Part shown: piece by piece, positions 31,831 through 38,021 of the stretch | Numbering within the stretch: position 1 is the first letter of the stretch | Layout of the letters: every line of letters begins with the position of its first letter | Assembly: GCA_002325785.1 (NCBI GenBank) | Contig: DCSU01000085.1 | Coordinates: 1,233-39,253 of the forward strand | DNA length: 38,021 bases | Source of the DNA: Bacteroidales bacterium UBA1458 | GTDB lineage: Bacteria; Bacteroidota; Bacteroidia; Bacteroidales; VadinHA17 | Direction of reading: 5' to 3' | The notes under the pieces: model-generated | Seen by the model: the letters and a program-made list of their open reading frames with translations, nothing else | The model's database searches: none | Told to the model about the DNA's origin: nothing | Position numbers and translations under genes: made by a program

Positions 31831-32307
31831 ATGAACAAAATTGCCGTTTTTCCCGGTTCCTTTGATCCCTTTACCGTTGGGCATGAGGCCCTGGTGAAGC
31901 GAGCTCTGCCGCTGTTTGAAAAAGTCATCATAGCTGTTGGCGAGAATGCTGAGAAGAATAGCCTTTTCAGTATTGAGATGAGACTGAAGATGATCTCAAA
32001 GGTCTTTGAGGGCGAGAGCGGGGTAGAGGTCACCAGGTTCAGCGGCCTGACGGTCGATTTCTGCCGCAGGCATAAGGCCCGGTATATCATTCGCGGACTG
32101 CGCACGGCGGCTGATTTTGAATATGAGAGGGCCATGGGCCACATGAACTGGAAGATGGCCCCGGAGATAGATACCGTGTTTTTGCTTACAAGCACGGAGC
32201 ACACCCCTGTGAACTCCACCATTGTGCGTGACATCATAAAGAACGGTGGCGATGCCTCGATGTTCGTCCCGGATTCAATAAATATTTCAGATTATCTCGC
32301 CGGCTGA
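31831..32307 (+). CDS. coaD: Phosphopantetheine adenylyltransferase
   Basis: Transfers AMP from ATP to 4'-phosphopantetheine, the fourth step of coenzyme A synthesis. The nucleotidyltransferase motif is GSFDPFTVGH (9-18). YIIRGLRTAADFEYE and STEHTPVNSTIVRDI are further family blocks. The 158-residue length is normal. The stop codon TGA at 32305-32307 directly touches the stop codon of the convergent Nudix gene, so there is no spacer or terminator between them. Confidence 0.97.
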   Translation: MNKIAVFPGSFDPFTVGHEALVKRALPLFEKVIIAVGENAEKNSLFSIEMRLKMISKVFEGESGVEVTRFSGLTVDFCRRHKARYIIRGLRTAADFEYERAMGHMNWKMAPEIDTVFLLTSTEHTPVNSTIVRDIIKNGGDASMFVPDSINISDYLAG

Positions 32308-32925
32308 TCACTCAACCCTCAGGGTATAGTTCAGCAAGTCAAGCAGCGACAGGAAGGTGTTTGATTTTATCCGTGCTATTTCCGAAGGTGTAAGCCATTC
32401 GGCGTGGGTGATCCCCTCCTCTGCCTGTGGTTCGGTGATCATCTCTCCATTGTACCCCATGCGGAACCACCATGTCTTTTTCATGTGAGGCTTGTTGTCA
32501 AAGAGGTAGGTGTGATAGGTGGGAGGCAGGGATCCTTCAATGAAATGGTCCCGTAAATTGCACTCCTCGGTCACCTCCCTGAGGGCACACTGCTCAGGTG
32601 TCTCCCCCTTTTCTATATGGCCCTTTGGCAGATCCCACCTTCCGTACCGCATGATGAACAGGTATTTTCCGGACGGATGGCCTATCAGCCCCCCTGCAGC
32701 TTCTATCACGGTAAACCACGAGGAGAATACAGTCCACAGATTGTTGATATCCGATGAATAAATATTAAGCGAAGGGATCTCATTATTGACTGCAAACTGT
32801 GATATTTGGGCGAAGAGCTCCTCCTCCACATTGTATTTGTGGAAAAGAGCGTATTTTTGCACCCTGTCAGGCTCGGGGGAGAGAGTGATTACCCTGTTGT
32901 CAAAATATATTTTATACCTCAACAT
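32308..32925 (-). CDS. Nudix hydrolase
   Basis: A 205-residue protein with a complete Nudix box, GHIEKGETPEQCALREVTEECNL split over residues 102-124 (G-x5-E-x7-REVTEE). The box is preceded by YGRWDLPKGH, common in Nudix enzymes acting on nucleoside diphosphate derivatives. An N-terminal part of about 70 residues has no motif I recognise. Substrate unknown. I chose the ATG at 32925 (MLRYKIYFDNRV). A start at 32967 would add 14 residues and overlap pyrE. With the shorter start the gene abuts pyrE and coaD with no spare base. Its neighbour pyrE suggests, weakly, a nucleotide-cleaning role. Confidence 0.88.
   Translation of the reverse strand: MLRYKIYFDNRVITLSPEPDRVQKYALFHKYNVEEELFAQISQFAVNNEIPSLNIYSSDINNLWTVFSSWFTVIEAAGGLIGHPSGKYLFIMRYGRWDLPKGHIEKGETPEQCALREVTEECNLRDHFIEGSLPPTYHTYLFDNKPHMKKTWWFRMGYNGEMITEPQAEEGITHAEWLTPSEIARIKSNTFLSLLDLLNYTLRVE
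32831..32859 (+). promoter_or_regulatory. Possible pyrE promoter inside the Nudix gene
   Basis: TTG (32831-32833), an 18-base spacer and a perfect TATTTTTG (32852-32859), 66 bases before the pyrE ATG and antisense to the Nudix coding sequence. As no spacer exists between the two genes, a pyrE promoter must lie inside the Nudix gene. Confidence 0.5.
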
Positions 32926-33564
32926 ATGGATGATATAGCAAATAGAACTGCAGAATACCTCCTGCAAATTAACGCAATTAAATTACAACCCGCAAAACCT
33001 TTTACCTGGGCCTCCGGCTGGAGATCGCCCATCTATTGTGACAACCGCATGACCCTCTCTTTTCCGGAAGTCCGGGCCTTCATCAGGGATGCCTTTGCAG
33101 AAAGGGTCAGGCAGTTATATCCGGATGCCGGACTGATAGCCGGGGTGGCTACAGGTGCCATAGCGCACGGAGCCCTGGTGGCAGAGCGCCTGGGGCTGCC
33201 TTTCATCTATGTCAGATCGGGCGCCAAGGATCACGGTCTGGGCAACCAGATTGAAGGTTACTACCAAAAGGGACAGAAGGTGGTGGTGATTGAGGACCTG
33301 ATCTCTACGGGGGGAAGCAGCCTCGGAGCTGTCAGGGTGCTCCGCGAGGCAGGTTGCGAGGTGCTGGGGATGATAGCCATATTCACATACGGCTTCGGTA
33401 AGGCAGCTGACGCCTTCAGCAATGAGCAATGCAGGTTGGATACCCTCAGTAATTACAACACTTTGGTAGACAAGGCGGCAGCATCGGGATATATCACGCA
33501 TGAAGATGTGGAGGCCCTTAAGGAGTGGCGCACAGCACCTGCTGAATGGGGGAGGGAGAAATAA
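32926..33564 (+). CDS. pyrE: Orotate phosphoribosyltransferase
   Basis: Joins orotate to PRPP to give OMP, the fifth step of pyrimidine synthesis. The 212 residues include the PRPP-binding loop VVVIEDLISTGGSS (119-132). KPFTWASGWRSPIYCDNR, VATGAIAHGALVAERLGLP and IYVRSGAKDHGLGNQIEG are OPRT signatures. The start is the ATG at 32926 (DDIANRTAEYLL), back to back with the Nudix start as CAT-ATG. An earlier in-frame ATG at 32806 would read through the Nudix gene and is not credible. The stop codon is the first three bases of a tandem heptamer repeat. Confidence 0.96.
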   Translation: MDDIANRTAEYLLQINAIKLQPAKPFTWASGWRSPIYCDNRMTLSFPEVRAFIRDAFAERVRQLYPDAGLIAGVATGAIAHGALVAERLGLPFIYVRSGAKDHGLGNQIEGYYQKGQKVVVIEDLISTGGSSLGAVRVLREAGCEVLGMIAIFTYGFGKAADAFSNEQCRLDTLSNYNTLVDKAAASGYITHEDVEALKEWRTAPAEWGREK

Positions 33565-33617
33565 AGGTTAAAGGTTAAAGGATAAGGGATAAAGGTTAAA
33601 GGTTAAAGGTTAAAGGA
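33562..33617 (+). repeat. Eight in-phase heptanucleotide tandem repeats
   Basis: Eight consecutive 7-base units: TAAAGGT, TAAAGGT, TAAAGGA, TAAGGGA, TAAAGGT, TAAAGGT, TAAAGGT, TAAAGGA. Five are identical, two differ by one base and one by two. The first unit begins with the TAA stop of pyrE, and the array ends 39 bases before the next ATG. Copy-number changes would alter the spacing upstream of the SRPBCC-like gene without changing either protein. Confidence 0.92.
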
Positions 33618-33656
33618 GAAAGTGAAAGGGAAACGTAAATTCAGGGAGGACCAGAG

Positions 33657-34103
33657 ATGAGTCCTGTAACAACTTATACCAGCAGAAGGGGTGAGGTACC
33701 CTGCGGAGACAGTGACCTCTATGCTTTCCTGACTGACATGCGCAACCTCAGTACTGTAGTGCCTGAAGGCATGATAACCGACTGGCAGGCCACTGAAGAC
33801 CATTGCAGCTTCAAGATTGAGAAGACAGGGAGAATATCGGCATCGCTTGCTGAGGCACTGCCTCATTCATTGATTAAATATAATGCAGAGACATTCCTGA
33901 CCGGAAGAATGACAATAGAGGTGGAGATTGAGTTTATCACTAATTTCAGATCTTCATTTCACCTTACTGCCGGAGTTAACATGAACCCCATCATGAAGCT
34001 GTTCCTGGGAGACTCAGCCGGCAGGTATCTTGACAGTCTCATTGATGCAATAGAGTCTTACAAGGGGTTCGCCAAGCTCAGAGGATATAATCAATCTCTT
34101 TAA
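33657..34103 (+). CDS. SRPBCC/START-like small protein
   Basis: A 148-residue cytoplasmic protein with the helix-grip outline of SRPBCC proteins (CoxG or polyketide-cyclase-like). GDSDLYAFLTDMRNLSTVVPEGMITDWQAT lies near the start, beta strands with SFKIEKTGRISASLAEALPHSLIKY lie in the middle, and a long C-terminal helix holds RYLDSLIDAIESYKGFAKL. Such proteins bind hydrophobic ligands in a deep pocket; the ligand is unknown. AGGGAGGA 7 bases before the ATG (33643-33650) looks like a Shine-Dalgarno sequence, uncommon in this group. The 3' end overlaps the convergent birA end by 26 bases. Confidence 0.72.
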   Translation: MSPVTTYTSRRGEVPCGDSDLYAFLTDMRNLSTVVPEGMITDWQATEDHCSFKIEKTGRISASLAEALPHSLIKYNAETFLTGRMTIEVEIEFITNFRSSFHLTAGVNMNPIMKLFLGDSAGRYLDSLIDAIESYKGFAKLRGYNQSL

Positions 34104-34818
34104 AGGCATACTCAGCGGTCTTGCCGTCTCTTCTGCGCACCGCCAGCATACCGTCAGACCTGACGCATTCAATCATTCCTTCGAACTCTCCCCGGCTGTC
34201 GGCATACCGGTGCCATTCGCCCGACCTGTACAACACCTCATGATACTCCCGTGCCAGGGCCGCTGTCTCACCGTTCAGGATCATTTTGTACCTACGGTCA
34301 AGCATGTCAGTAAGCCTGGCGGTAACGGCCGGCAGGTCATGACTGTAGCCGGTGACCAGAGCCAGGGAGACAGGGTTGGGGGCTCCTCCACTGAAGATGG
34401 TCTGGTTGACATTAAGCCCTATACCGGCAACGGTGCTGCTAAACACCTCGCCCATTATGCTGTTCTCAATCAGGATACCTGCTATTTTGTCATCCCTGAC
34501 GTAAATATCGTTGGGCCATTTAATCCTCGCTTCTGACGTATGGAGGCTGGCCAGGTCATGTACGGCCAGGGAGATCATCTGCGAAATGACAAACTGTTCA
34601 GCAGGCTTTACCGTGAACGGGTAGAGTATCACGCTCATCAGCAGGTTGCTGCCGGGCTCACTCTCCCATCTGTTTCCCGTCTGGCCCCTTCCGCTCTCCT
34701 GGTATGATGCCGTAATGACCGTCCCTTCTGCCGGGTTCGACTCACGCAAAAGAGCTGAAGCCACCGTGTTGGTAGATGACACTTTTTCATACTGTATGAC
34801 ATGTGATCCTATTATCAT
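34078..34818 (-). CDS. birA: Biotin--[acetyl-CoA carboxylase] ligase
   Basis: Attaches biotin to the biotin carboxyl carrier protein through biotinyl-AMP. The 246 residues include ESGRGQTGNRW (41-51, biotinyl-AMP loop), KWPNDIYV (100-107) and KIAGILIEN (111-119). The catalytic domain begins within the first ten residues, so the N-terminal helix-turn-helix of E. coli BirA is missing. It is therefore a group I enzyme without repressor function. It is divergent from rsfS across 170 bases and convergent with the SRPBCC-like gene. Confidence 0.94.
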   Translation of the reverse strand: MIIGSHVIQYEKVSSTNTVASALLRESNPAEGTVITASYQESGRGQTGNRWESEPGSNLLMSVILYPFTVKPAEQFVISQMISLAVHDLASLHTSEARIKWPNDIYVRDDKIAGILIENSIMGEVFSSTVAGIGLNVNQTIFSGGAPNPVSLALVTGYSHDLPAVTARLTDMLDRRYKMILNGETAALAREYHEVLYRSGEWHRYADSRGEFEGMIECVRSDGMLAVRRRDGKTAEYAFKEIDYIL

Positions 34819-34939
34819 GATAACCAGATATTTATTCTGTATGTTTCAGGCAAAACCGGCTCTTTTGTCCCTTCCGGCCAGATTGGCACCCTTATTGTAA
34901 AAAGAGCAGGAGTCGGACGAAAATACGGATAAATGTTCG

Positions 34940-34947
34940 TAATTTTG
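34940..34947 (+). promoter_or_regulatory. -7 element of the rsfS-ftsH operon
   Basis: TAATTTTG matches TAnnTTTG and lies 41 bases before the rsfS ATG at 34989. No -33 TTG is seen about 19 bases upstream. Confidence 0.45.
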
Positions 34948-34988
34948 CGGCTGTTAACAGGAACTGTTTATTACTGAAAAGATTATTG

Positions 34989-35372
34989 ATGAGAAAAGCC
35001 GGAAAAGAGGCCACCCGGATGACAGAGAGCATTGCTAAGGGTTTGTTTGAGCAAAAGGGAGAAAAGGTGGCACTGATTGATCTGAGAAATATTGAAAGCA
35101 GGGTATGTGACTTTTTTGTTATAACCCATGCCGCATCCACGAAACAGGTTGATTCGCTGGCATGGTCCGTAGAGGATGTTGTACGCAAAGAGACAGGCAG
35201 AAAGCCTTATCATATCGAAGGTAGAGAAAACTGCATATGGGTCCTGCTTGATTACGGTGATGTTCTCGTACATATTTTTCAGCAGCCTTACAGGGACTTT
35301 TACGACCTCGAATCGTTGTGGGCCGACGGCCGCATGACTATCCTCGAGGACAAACCAGAAATGAAAGGTTAA
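34989..35372 (+). CDS. rsfS: Ribosomal silencing factor RsfS
   Basis: A 127-residue member of the Iojap/RsfS family. It binds ribosomal protein L14 and blocks subunit joining when nutrients are short. Typical blocks are KVALIDLRNIESRVCDFFVITHAASTKQVDSLA, KPYHIEGRENCIWVLLDYGDVLVHIF and REFYDLE-like RDFYDLESLWADG. I chose the ATG at 34989; a TTG just before it (34986) is less likely. ftsH begins 6 bases after the stop, so the two are co-transcribed. Confidence 0.95.
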   Translation: MRKAGKEATRMTESIAKGLFEQKGEKVALIDLRNIESRVCDFFVITHAASTKQVDSLAWSVEDVVRKETGRKPYHIEGRENCIWVLLDYGDVLVHIFQQPYRDFYDLESLWADGRMTILEDKPEMKG

Positions 35373-35378
35373 TGATAT

Positions 35379-37475
35379 ATGGCAGAGAGCAAAGAGACTC
35401 CGAAGTCAGACAAGAACGATAAGAAGCCCAAAGCATGGTTCAACACCAGCTGGCCAATTGTTATTCTTGTGTTGACATTTATTGTATTCCAGCTCCTCTT
35501 CTCAGGCAAATACACCCAGAAAGCCGGGCAGAGGGAGATTGAAGAGATGGTCATGAATCACGATATCGAGAAGATTATCGTGATCAATGAGGAACAGGCT
35601 GAGATCTACCTATGGGCAGACTCGATCAAGAGCGGACGCTATCCTGATTTTGCCGAGCAGCGCAGCTTTGGCCTGCAGCCACAGAGGCCGCACTACTATC
35701 ACACCTTCGGAACGGTGGAGCTCTTCCAGGAGTTTTTTGAGGCCGCCCAGGACAAGGCCGGTTACACAGAAGATGACCGCATCTACCTCGAATATCAGAA
35801 GAGAAAAGATTACCTCGCCACCTTCCTGGGAGTCATACTTCCGTTTCTGATCATTGCGCTGCTTTGGATTTATTTCATGCGACGCATGGCTGGCGGCGGC
35901 GGTGCCGGCGGTGCCGGAAACATCTTCAGTGTAGGCAAATCCAAGGCACAGATCTTTGATAAGGACACTCACATAAAGACAAACTTCAGTGATGTTGCAG
36001 GTCTGGAGGAGGCCAAGACCGAGGTGATGGAGATTGTTGATTTCCTGAAGAACCCGAAAAAATATACCTCCCTCGGAGGCAAGATACCCAAGGGTGCTCT
36101 GCTTGTAGGCCCTCCGGGGACAGGGAAGACACTGCTCGCCAAGGCCGTAGCCGGTGAAGCCAACGTGCCTTTCTTCTCAATATCGGGGTCAGACTTCGTC
36201 GAGATGTTTGTCGGCGTCGGTGCCTCTCGCGTCAGGGACCTCTTCAAGCAGGCCAAGGAGAAAGCGCCATGCATAGTTTTCATTGATGAGATAGACGCTG
36301 TGGGGCGTGCCCGCGGCCGCAACCCGAACTTCGGGGCCAATGACGAACGTGAGAACACACTGAACCAGCTCCTTACCGAGATGGACGGCTTTGGAACCAA
36401 CAGCGGGGTGATAATACTGGCAGCCACCAACAGGGCGGATATACTCGACAAGGCCCTCCTCAGGGCAGGCCGTTTTGACCGCCAGATACACGTTGAGCTT
36501 CCTGACATCAAGGAACGCGAGGCTATCTTTAAGGTACATCTGCGCCCCATCAAGCTCGAAGCGGAATTTGATGTCGCCTTTCTTGCAAAACAGACCCCCG
36601 GGTTCTCAGGTGCCGATATCGCTAACGTATGCAACGAGGCAGCCCTGATCGCCGCCAGGGGAAACAAGACCGTGGTGGAGAAACAGGATTTCCTCGACGC
36701 CATTGACAGGATTATAGGCGGGCTGGAGAAGAAGAACAAGATCATCTCCATGGAGGAGAAGAGAACCATAGCATATCACGAAGCCGGGCATGCCACAGTT
36801 AGCTGGCTCCTGGAACATGCCAGTCCCCTGCTTAAGGTGACTATCATTCCCAGGGGGAAAGCCCTGGGGGCAGCATGGTACCTGCCTGAGGAGAGATCGA
36901 TATCTACCCGTGAACATATCTTTGACGAGCTTGCCTATGCCCTGGGCGGCAGGGCAGCTGAAGAGCTGGTCATCGGTAAAATTTCAACCGGCGCCCTGAG
37001 CGACCTTGAGAAGGTAACCAAACAGGCATACGCCATGGTGGCCTACTTCGGAATGTCTGATGCGGTTGGTAACATGAGTTATTACGACTCATCCGGACAG
37101 TCGGAATACGGATTCACGAAGCCCTACAGCGAGAAGACCGCCGAACTGATCGACAGCGAGGCCAAAAAGATCGTTGAGCAGTCGTACAACAAGGCTAAAG
37201 AGGTCATCTCAGCCAATATTGACGGCCTGAGGCAGCTGGCTGAACAACTCCTCGAAAAGGAGGTGATATTCAGTGAGGACCTTGAGCGGATATTCGGCAA
37301 GCGCAAGGGTGATCACTCAAGAGATCTGACTGATGATAAACACCTTCCGGAAATTCCGGCAGCCACTGAGGCCACTGCAATCACGGAGTCCCCGGTGACT
37401 CCGGAAACCACGGCAGCGTCTGAGAACATCGACACTCCGGCAGCTCCGGCATCACCGGCTGAACATGGAGAATGA
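35379..37475 (+). CDS. ftsH: ATP-dependent zinc metalloprotease FtsH
   Basis: A 698-residue inner-membrane AAA+ protease for membrane-protein quality control. It has two transmembrane helices (about 24-42 and 148-167) around a periplasmic domain. The AAA module has Walker A GPPGTGKT (244-251), Walker B IVFIDEID and the second region of homology ATNRADILDKALLRAGRFDRQ. The M41 peptidase has the zinc site HEAGH (467-471) and the third ligand Asp542 in GALSDLE. The last 45 residues are a low-complexity Ala/Pro/Thr/Glu tail. The next gene starts inside that tail with an 11-base overlap. The order rsfS-ftsH-cdsA is, as I recall, common in Bacteroidota. Confidence 0.98.
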   Translation: MAESKETPKSDKNDKKPKAWFNTSWPIVILVLTFIVFQLLFSGKYTQKAGQREIEEMVMNHDIEKIIVINEEQAEIYLWADSIKSGRYPDFAEQRSFGLQPQRPHYYHTFGTVELFQEFFEAAQDKAGYTEDDRIYLEYQKRKDYLATFLGVILPFLIIALLWIYFMRRMAGGGGAGGAGNIFSVGKSKAQIFDKDTHIKTNFSDVAGLEEAKTEVMEIVDFLKNPKKYTSLGGKIPKGALLVGPPGTGKTLLAKAVAGEANVPFFSISGSDFVEMFVGVGASRVRDLFKQAKEKAPCIVFIDEIDAVGRARGRNPNFGANDERENTLNQLLTEMDGFGTNSGVIILAATNRADILDKALLRAGRFDRQIHVELPDIKEREAIFKVHLRPIKLEAEFDVAFLAKQTPGFSGADIANVCNEAALIAARGNKTVVEKQDFLDAIDRIIGGLEKKNKIISMEEKRTIAYHEAGHATVSWLLEHASPLLKVTIIPRGKALGAAWYLPEERSISTREHIFDELAYALGGRAAEELVIGKISTGALSDLEKVTKQAYAMVAYFGMSDAVGNMSYYDSSGQSEYGFTKPYSEKTAELIDSEAKKIVEQSYNKAKEVISANIDGLRQLAEQLLEKEVIFSEDLERIFGKRKGDHSRDLTDDKHLPEIPAATEATAITESPVTPETTAASENIDTPAAPASPAEHGE

Positions 37476-37662
37476 ATGGGTTGTCATAGCGGGCTTCACT
37501 GATGATGTAAGAAGTCAGATAGCTGTTGAACGCCTTCTCACCAGCGATATAGATGCGGTGGCCGTAGACAAGCGCGACAGTATTTACAAGATCGGTGAGA
37601 TAGAGGTTTTTGTTCATCGTGATAATGTGCTCATTGCTATGGATATAATCAAAGATCTTTGA
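37465..37662 (+). CDS. Small DUF2007-like protein
   Basis: A 65-residue cytoplasmic protein, MENEWVVIAGFTDDVRSQIA at the start, then ERLLTSDIDAVAVDKRDS and a strand-rich end GEIEVFVHRDNVLIAMDII. The pattern (alpha/beta, helix with IAVERLL, then a short hairpin) fits the DUF2007 putative signal-transducing family. No function is established. It overlaps ftsH by 11 bases, and the cdsA start follows one base after its stop, so all three are one transcript. Confidence 0.75.
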   Translation: MENEWVVIAGFTDDVRSQIAVERLLTSDIDAVAVDKRDSIYKIGEIEVFVHRDNVLIAMDIIKDL

Positions 37663-37663
37663 G

Positions 37664-38021
37664 GTGACCAATCTTACCAGGCGTACAGTTACAGGTGCAT
37701 TCATCGTGATATTCGTGCTTGGAGGGCTATGGCTCCATCCTGTCTCGTTTTTCCTGGTTGGGGCGGTGATGATAGCAGGTACCCAGCGCGAATACTACAT
37801 CATGGTGAGGGGAACGGGAGTACGTCCCCAAATGGTTGCCGGAATTGTAAGCGGTTTCATCCTCTACTTCACATCAACAATGATTGCTCTCGGATGGCTG
37901 CCCATGAAGGGGCTCCTTGTACTTATACCCTTGGTATCCATAGTGATGCTGCTGGAGCTCTTCAGGAATGTGGAGCGGCCGTTTGATTCGCTGGCCCACA
38001 CCTTCTTCTCTATCCTGTACA
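37664..38021 (+). CDS. cdsA: Phosphatidate cytidylyltransferase, N-terminal part (cut by window end)
   Basis: From a GTG at 37664 the frame stays open for 119 codons to the window end. The translation VTNLTRRTVTGAFIVIFVLG is followed by a helix with AVMIAGTQREYYIMVRGTGV and two more hydrophobic helices ending FDSLAHTFFSILY. This matches the N-terminal membrane region of CdsA, which makes CDP-diacylglycerol for phospholipids. The catalytic signature lies beyond the window. No ATG start is available nearby in frame. Position after ftsH supports the call. Confidence 0.85.
   Translation, partial: MTNLTRRTVTGAFIVIFVLGGLWLHPVSFFLVGAVMIAGTQREYYIMVRGTGVRPQMVAGIVSGFILYFTSTMIALGWLPMKGLLVLIPLVSIVMLLELFRNVERPFDSLAHTFFSILY

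Noticed and set aside
32806..32925. Longer pyrE N-terminus starting at 32806
   Set aside because: It would read antisense through the Nudix gene, and the normal OPRT N-terminus starts at 32926.
33562..33617. Heptamer array as a CRISPR or an attachment site
   Set aside because: Units are directly adjacent without spacers, only 7 bases long, and no cas or integrase gene is present.
35969..36769. Long minus-strand open frame (266 codons) inside ftsH
   Set aside because: Antisense shadow of the conserved AAA module, rich in Ser and Arg without any domain.

Overview
The window is a stretch of chromosome from a Bacteroidota bacterium, probably Bacteroidales-like and living anaerobically or at low oxygen. 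The evidence is a SusC/SusD outer-membrane uptake pair, a PorQ-type T9SS protein, a type B L31, Bacteroidota-style promoters (TTTG about 19 bp before TAnnTTTG) and few Shine-Dalgarno sequences. GC content looks close to one half by eye. There is no phage, transposase, CRISPR array or rRNA; the single RNA gene recognised is tRNA-His(GTG). No stretch longer than about 250 bases lacks a gene.

Left block (1-5173, all minus strand): eamA-type transporter, then porQ, cmk, ispH, pfkA and the 5' end of a DUF362 protein. From 5424 to 9072 (plus) lies etfB-etfA-acyl-CoA dehydrogenase, a flavin-based acyl-CoA oxidation or reduction unit.

The most interesting part is 9128-17712. An operon at 9257-12570 encodes a monoheme lipoprotein, a small outer-membrane beta-barrel (DUF5777-like), a heptaheme membrane-anchored cytochrome, a four-helix di-heme cytochrome b and a soluble monoheme cytochrome c. 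Facing it is a hexaheme lipoprotein with a collagen-like tether (12633-13712). Next come a Crp/Fnr regulator that keeps four cysteines in an FNR-like arrangement (13919-14614) and a fused CcsBA cytochrome c synthase (14636-17698). A perfect FNR-type box (13827-13840) sits between the hexaheme gene and the regulator. Together these give 15 CxxCH motifs plus about two b hemes, with their own maturation and regulation genes. This reads as a redox-regulated electron-transfer module that may span both membranes. The terminal substrate is not visible.

The region 17781-24316 (minus) is a SusC-SusD-lipoprotein-lipoprotein operon with no glycoside hydrolase. After tRNA-His come a flippase (24721-26067), a class V aminotransferase and a GNAT-like protein (26158-28859), rpmE type B (28959-29225), and lon-coaD (29353-32307). 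A Nudix gene follows with no spare base on either side, then pyrE, a heptanucleotide tandem repeat, an SRPBCC-like protein, birA (minus), and rsfS-ftsH-DUF2007-cdsA, the last cut by the window end. This right-hand block is mostly housekeeping: proteolysis, CoA and pyrimidine synthesis, ribosome silencing and phospholipid synthesis.
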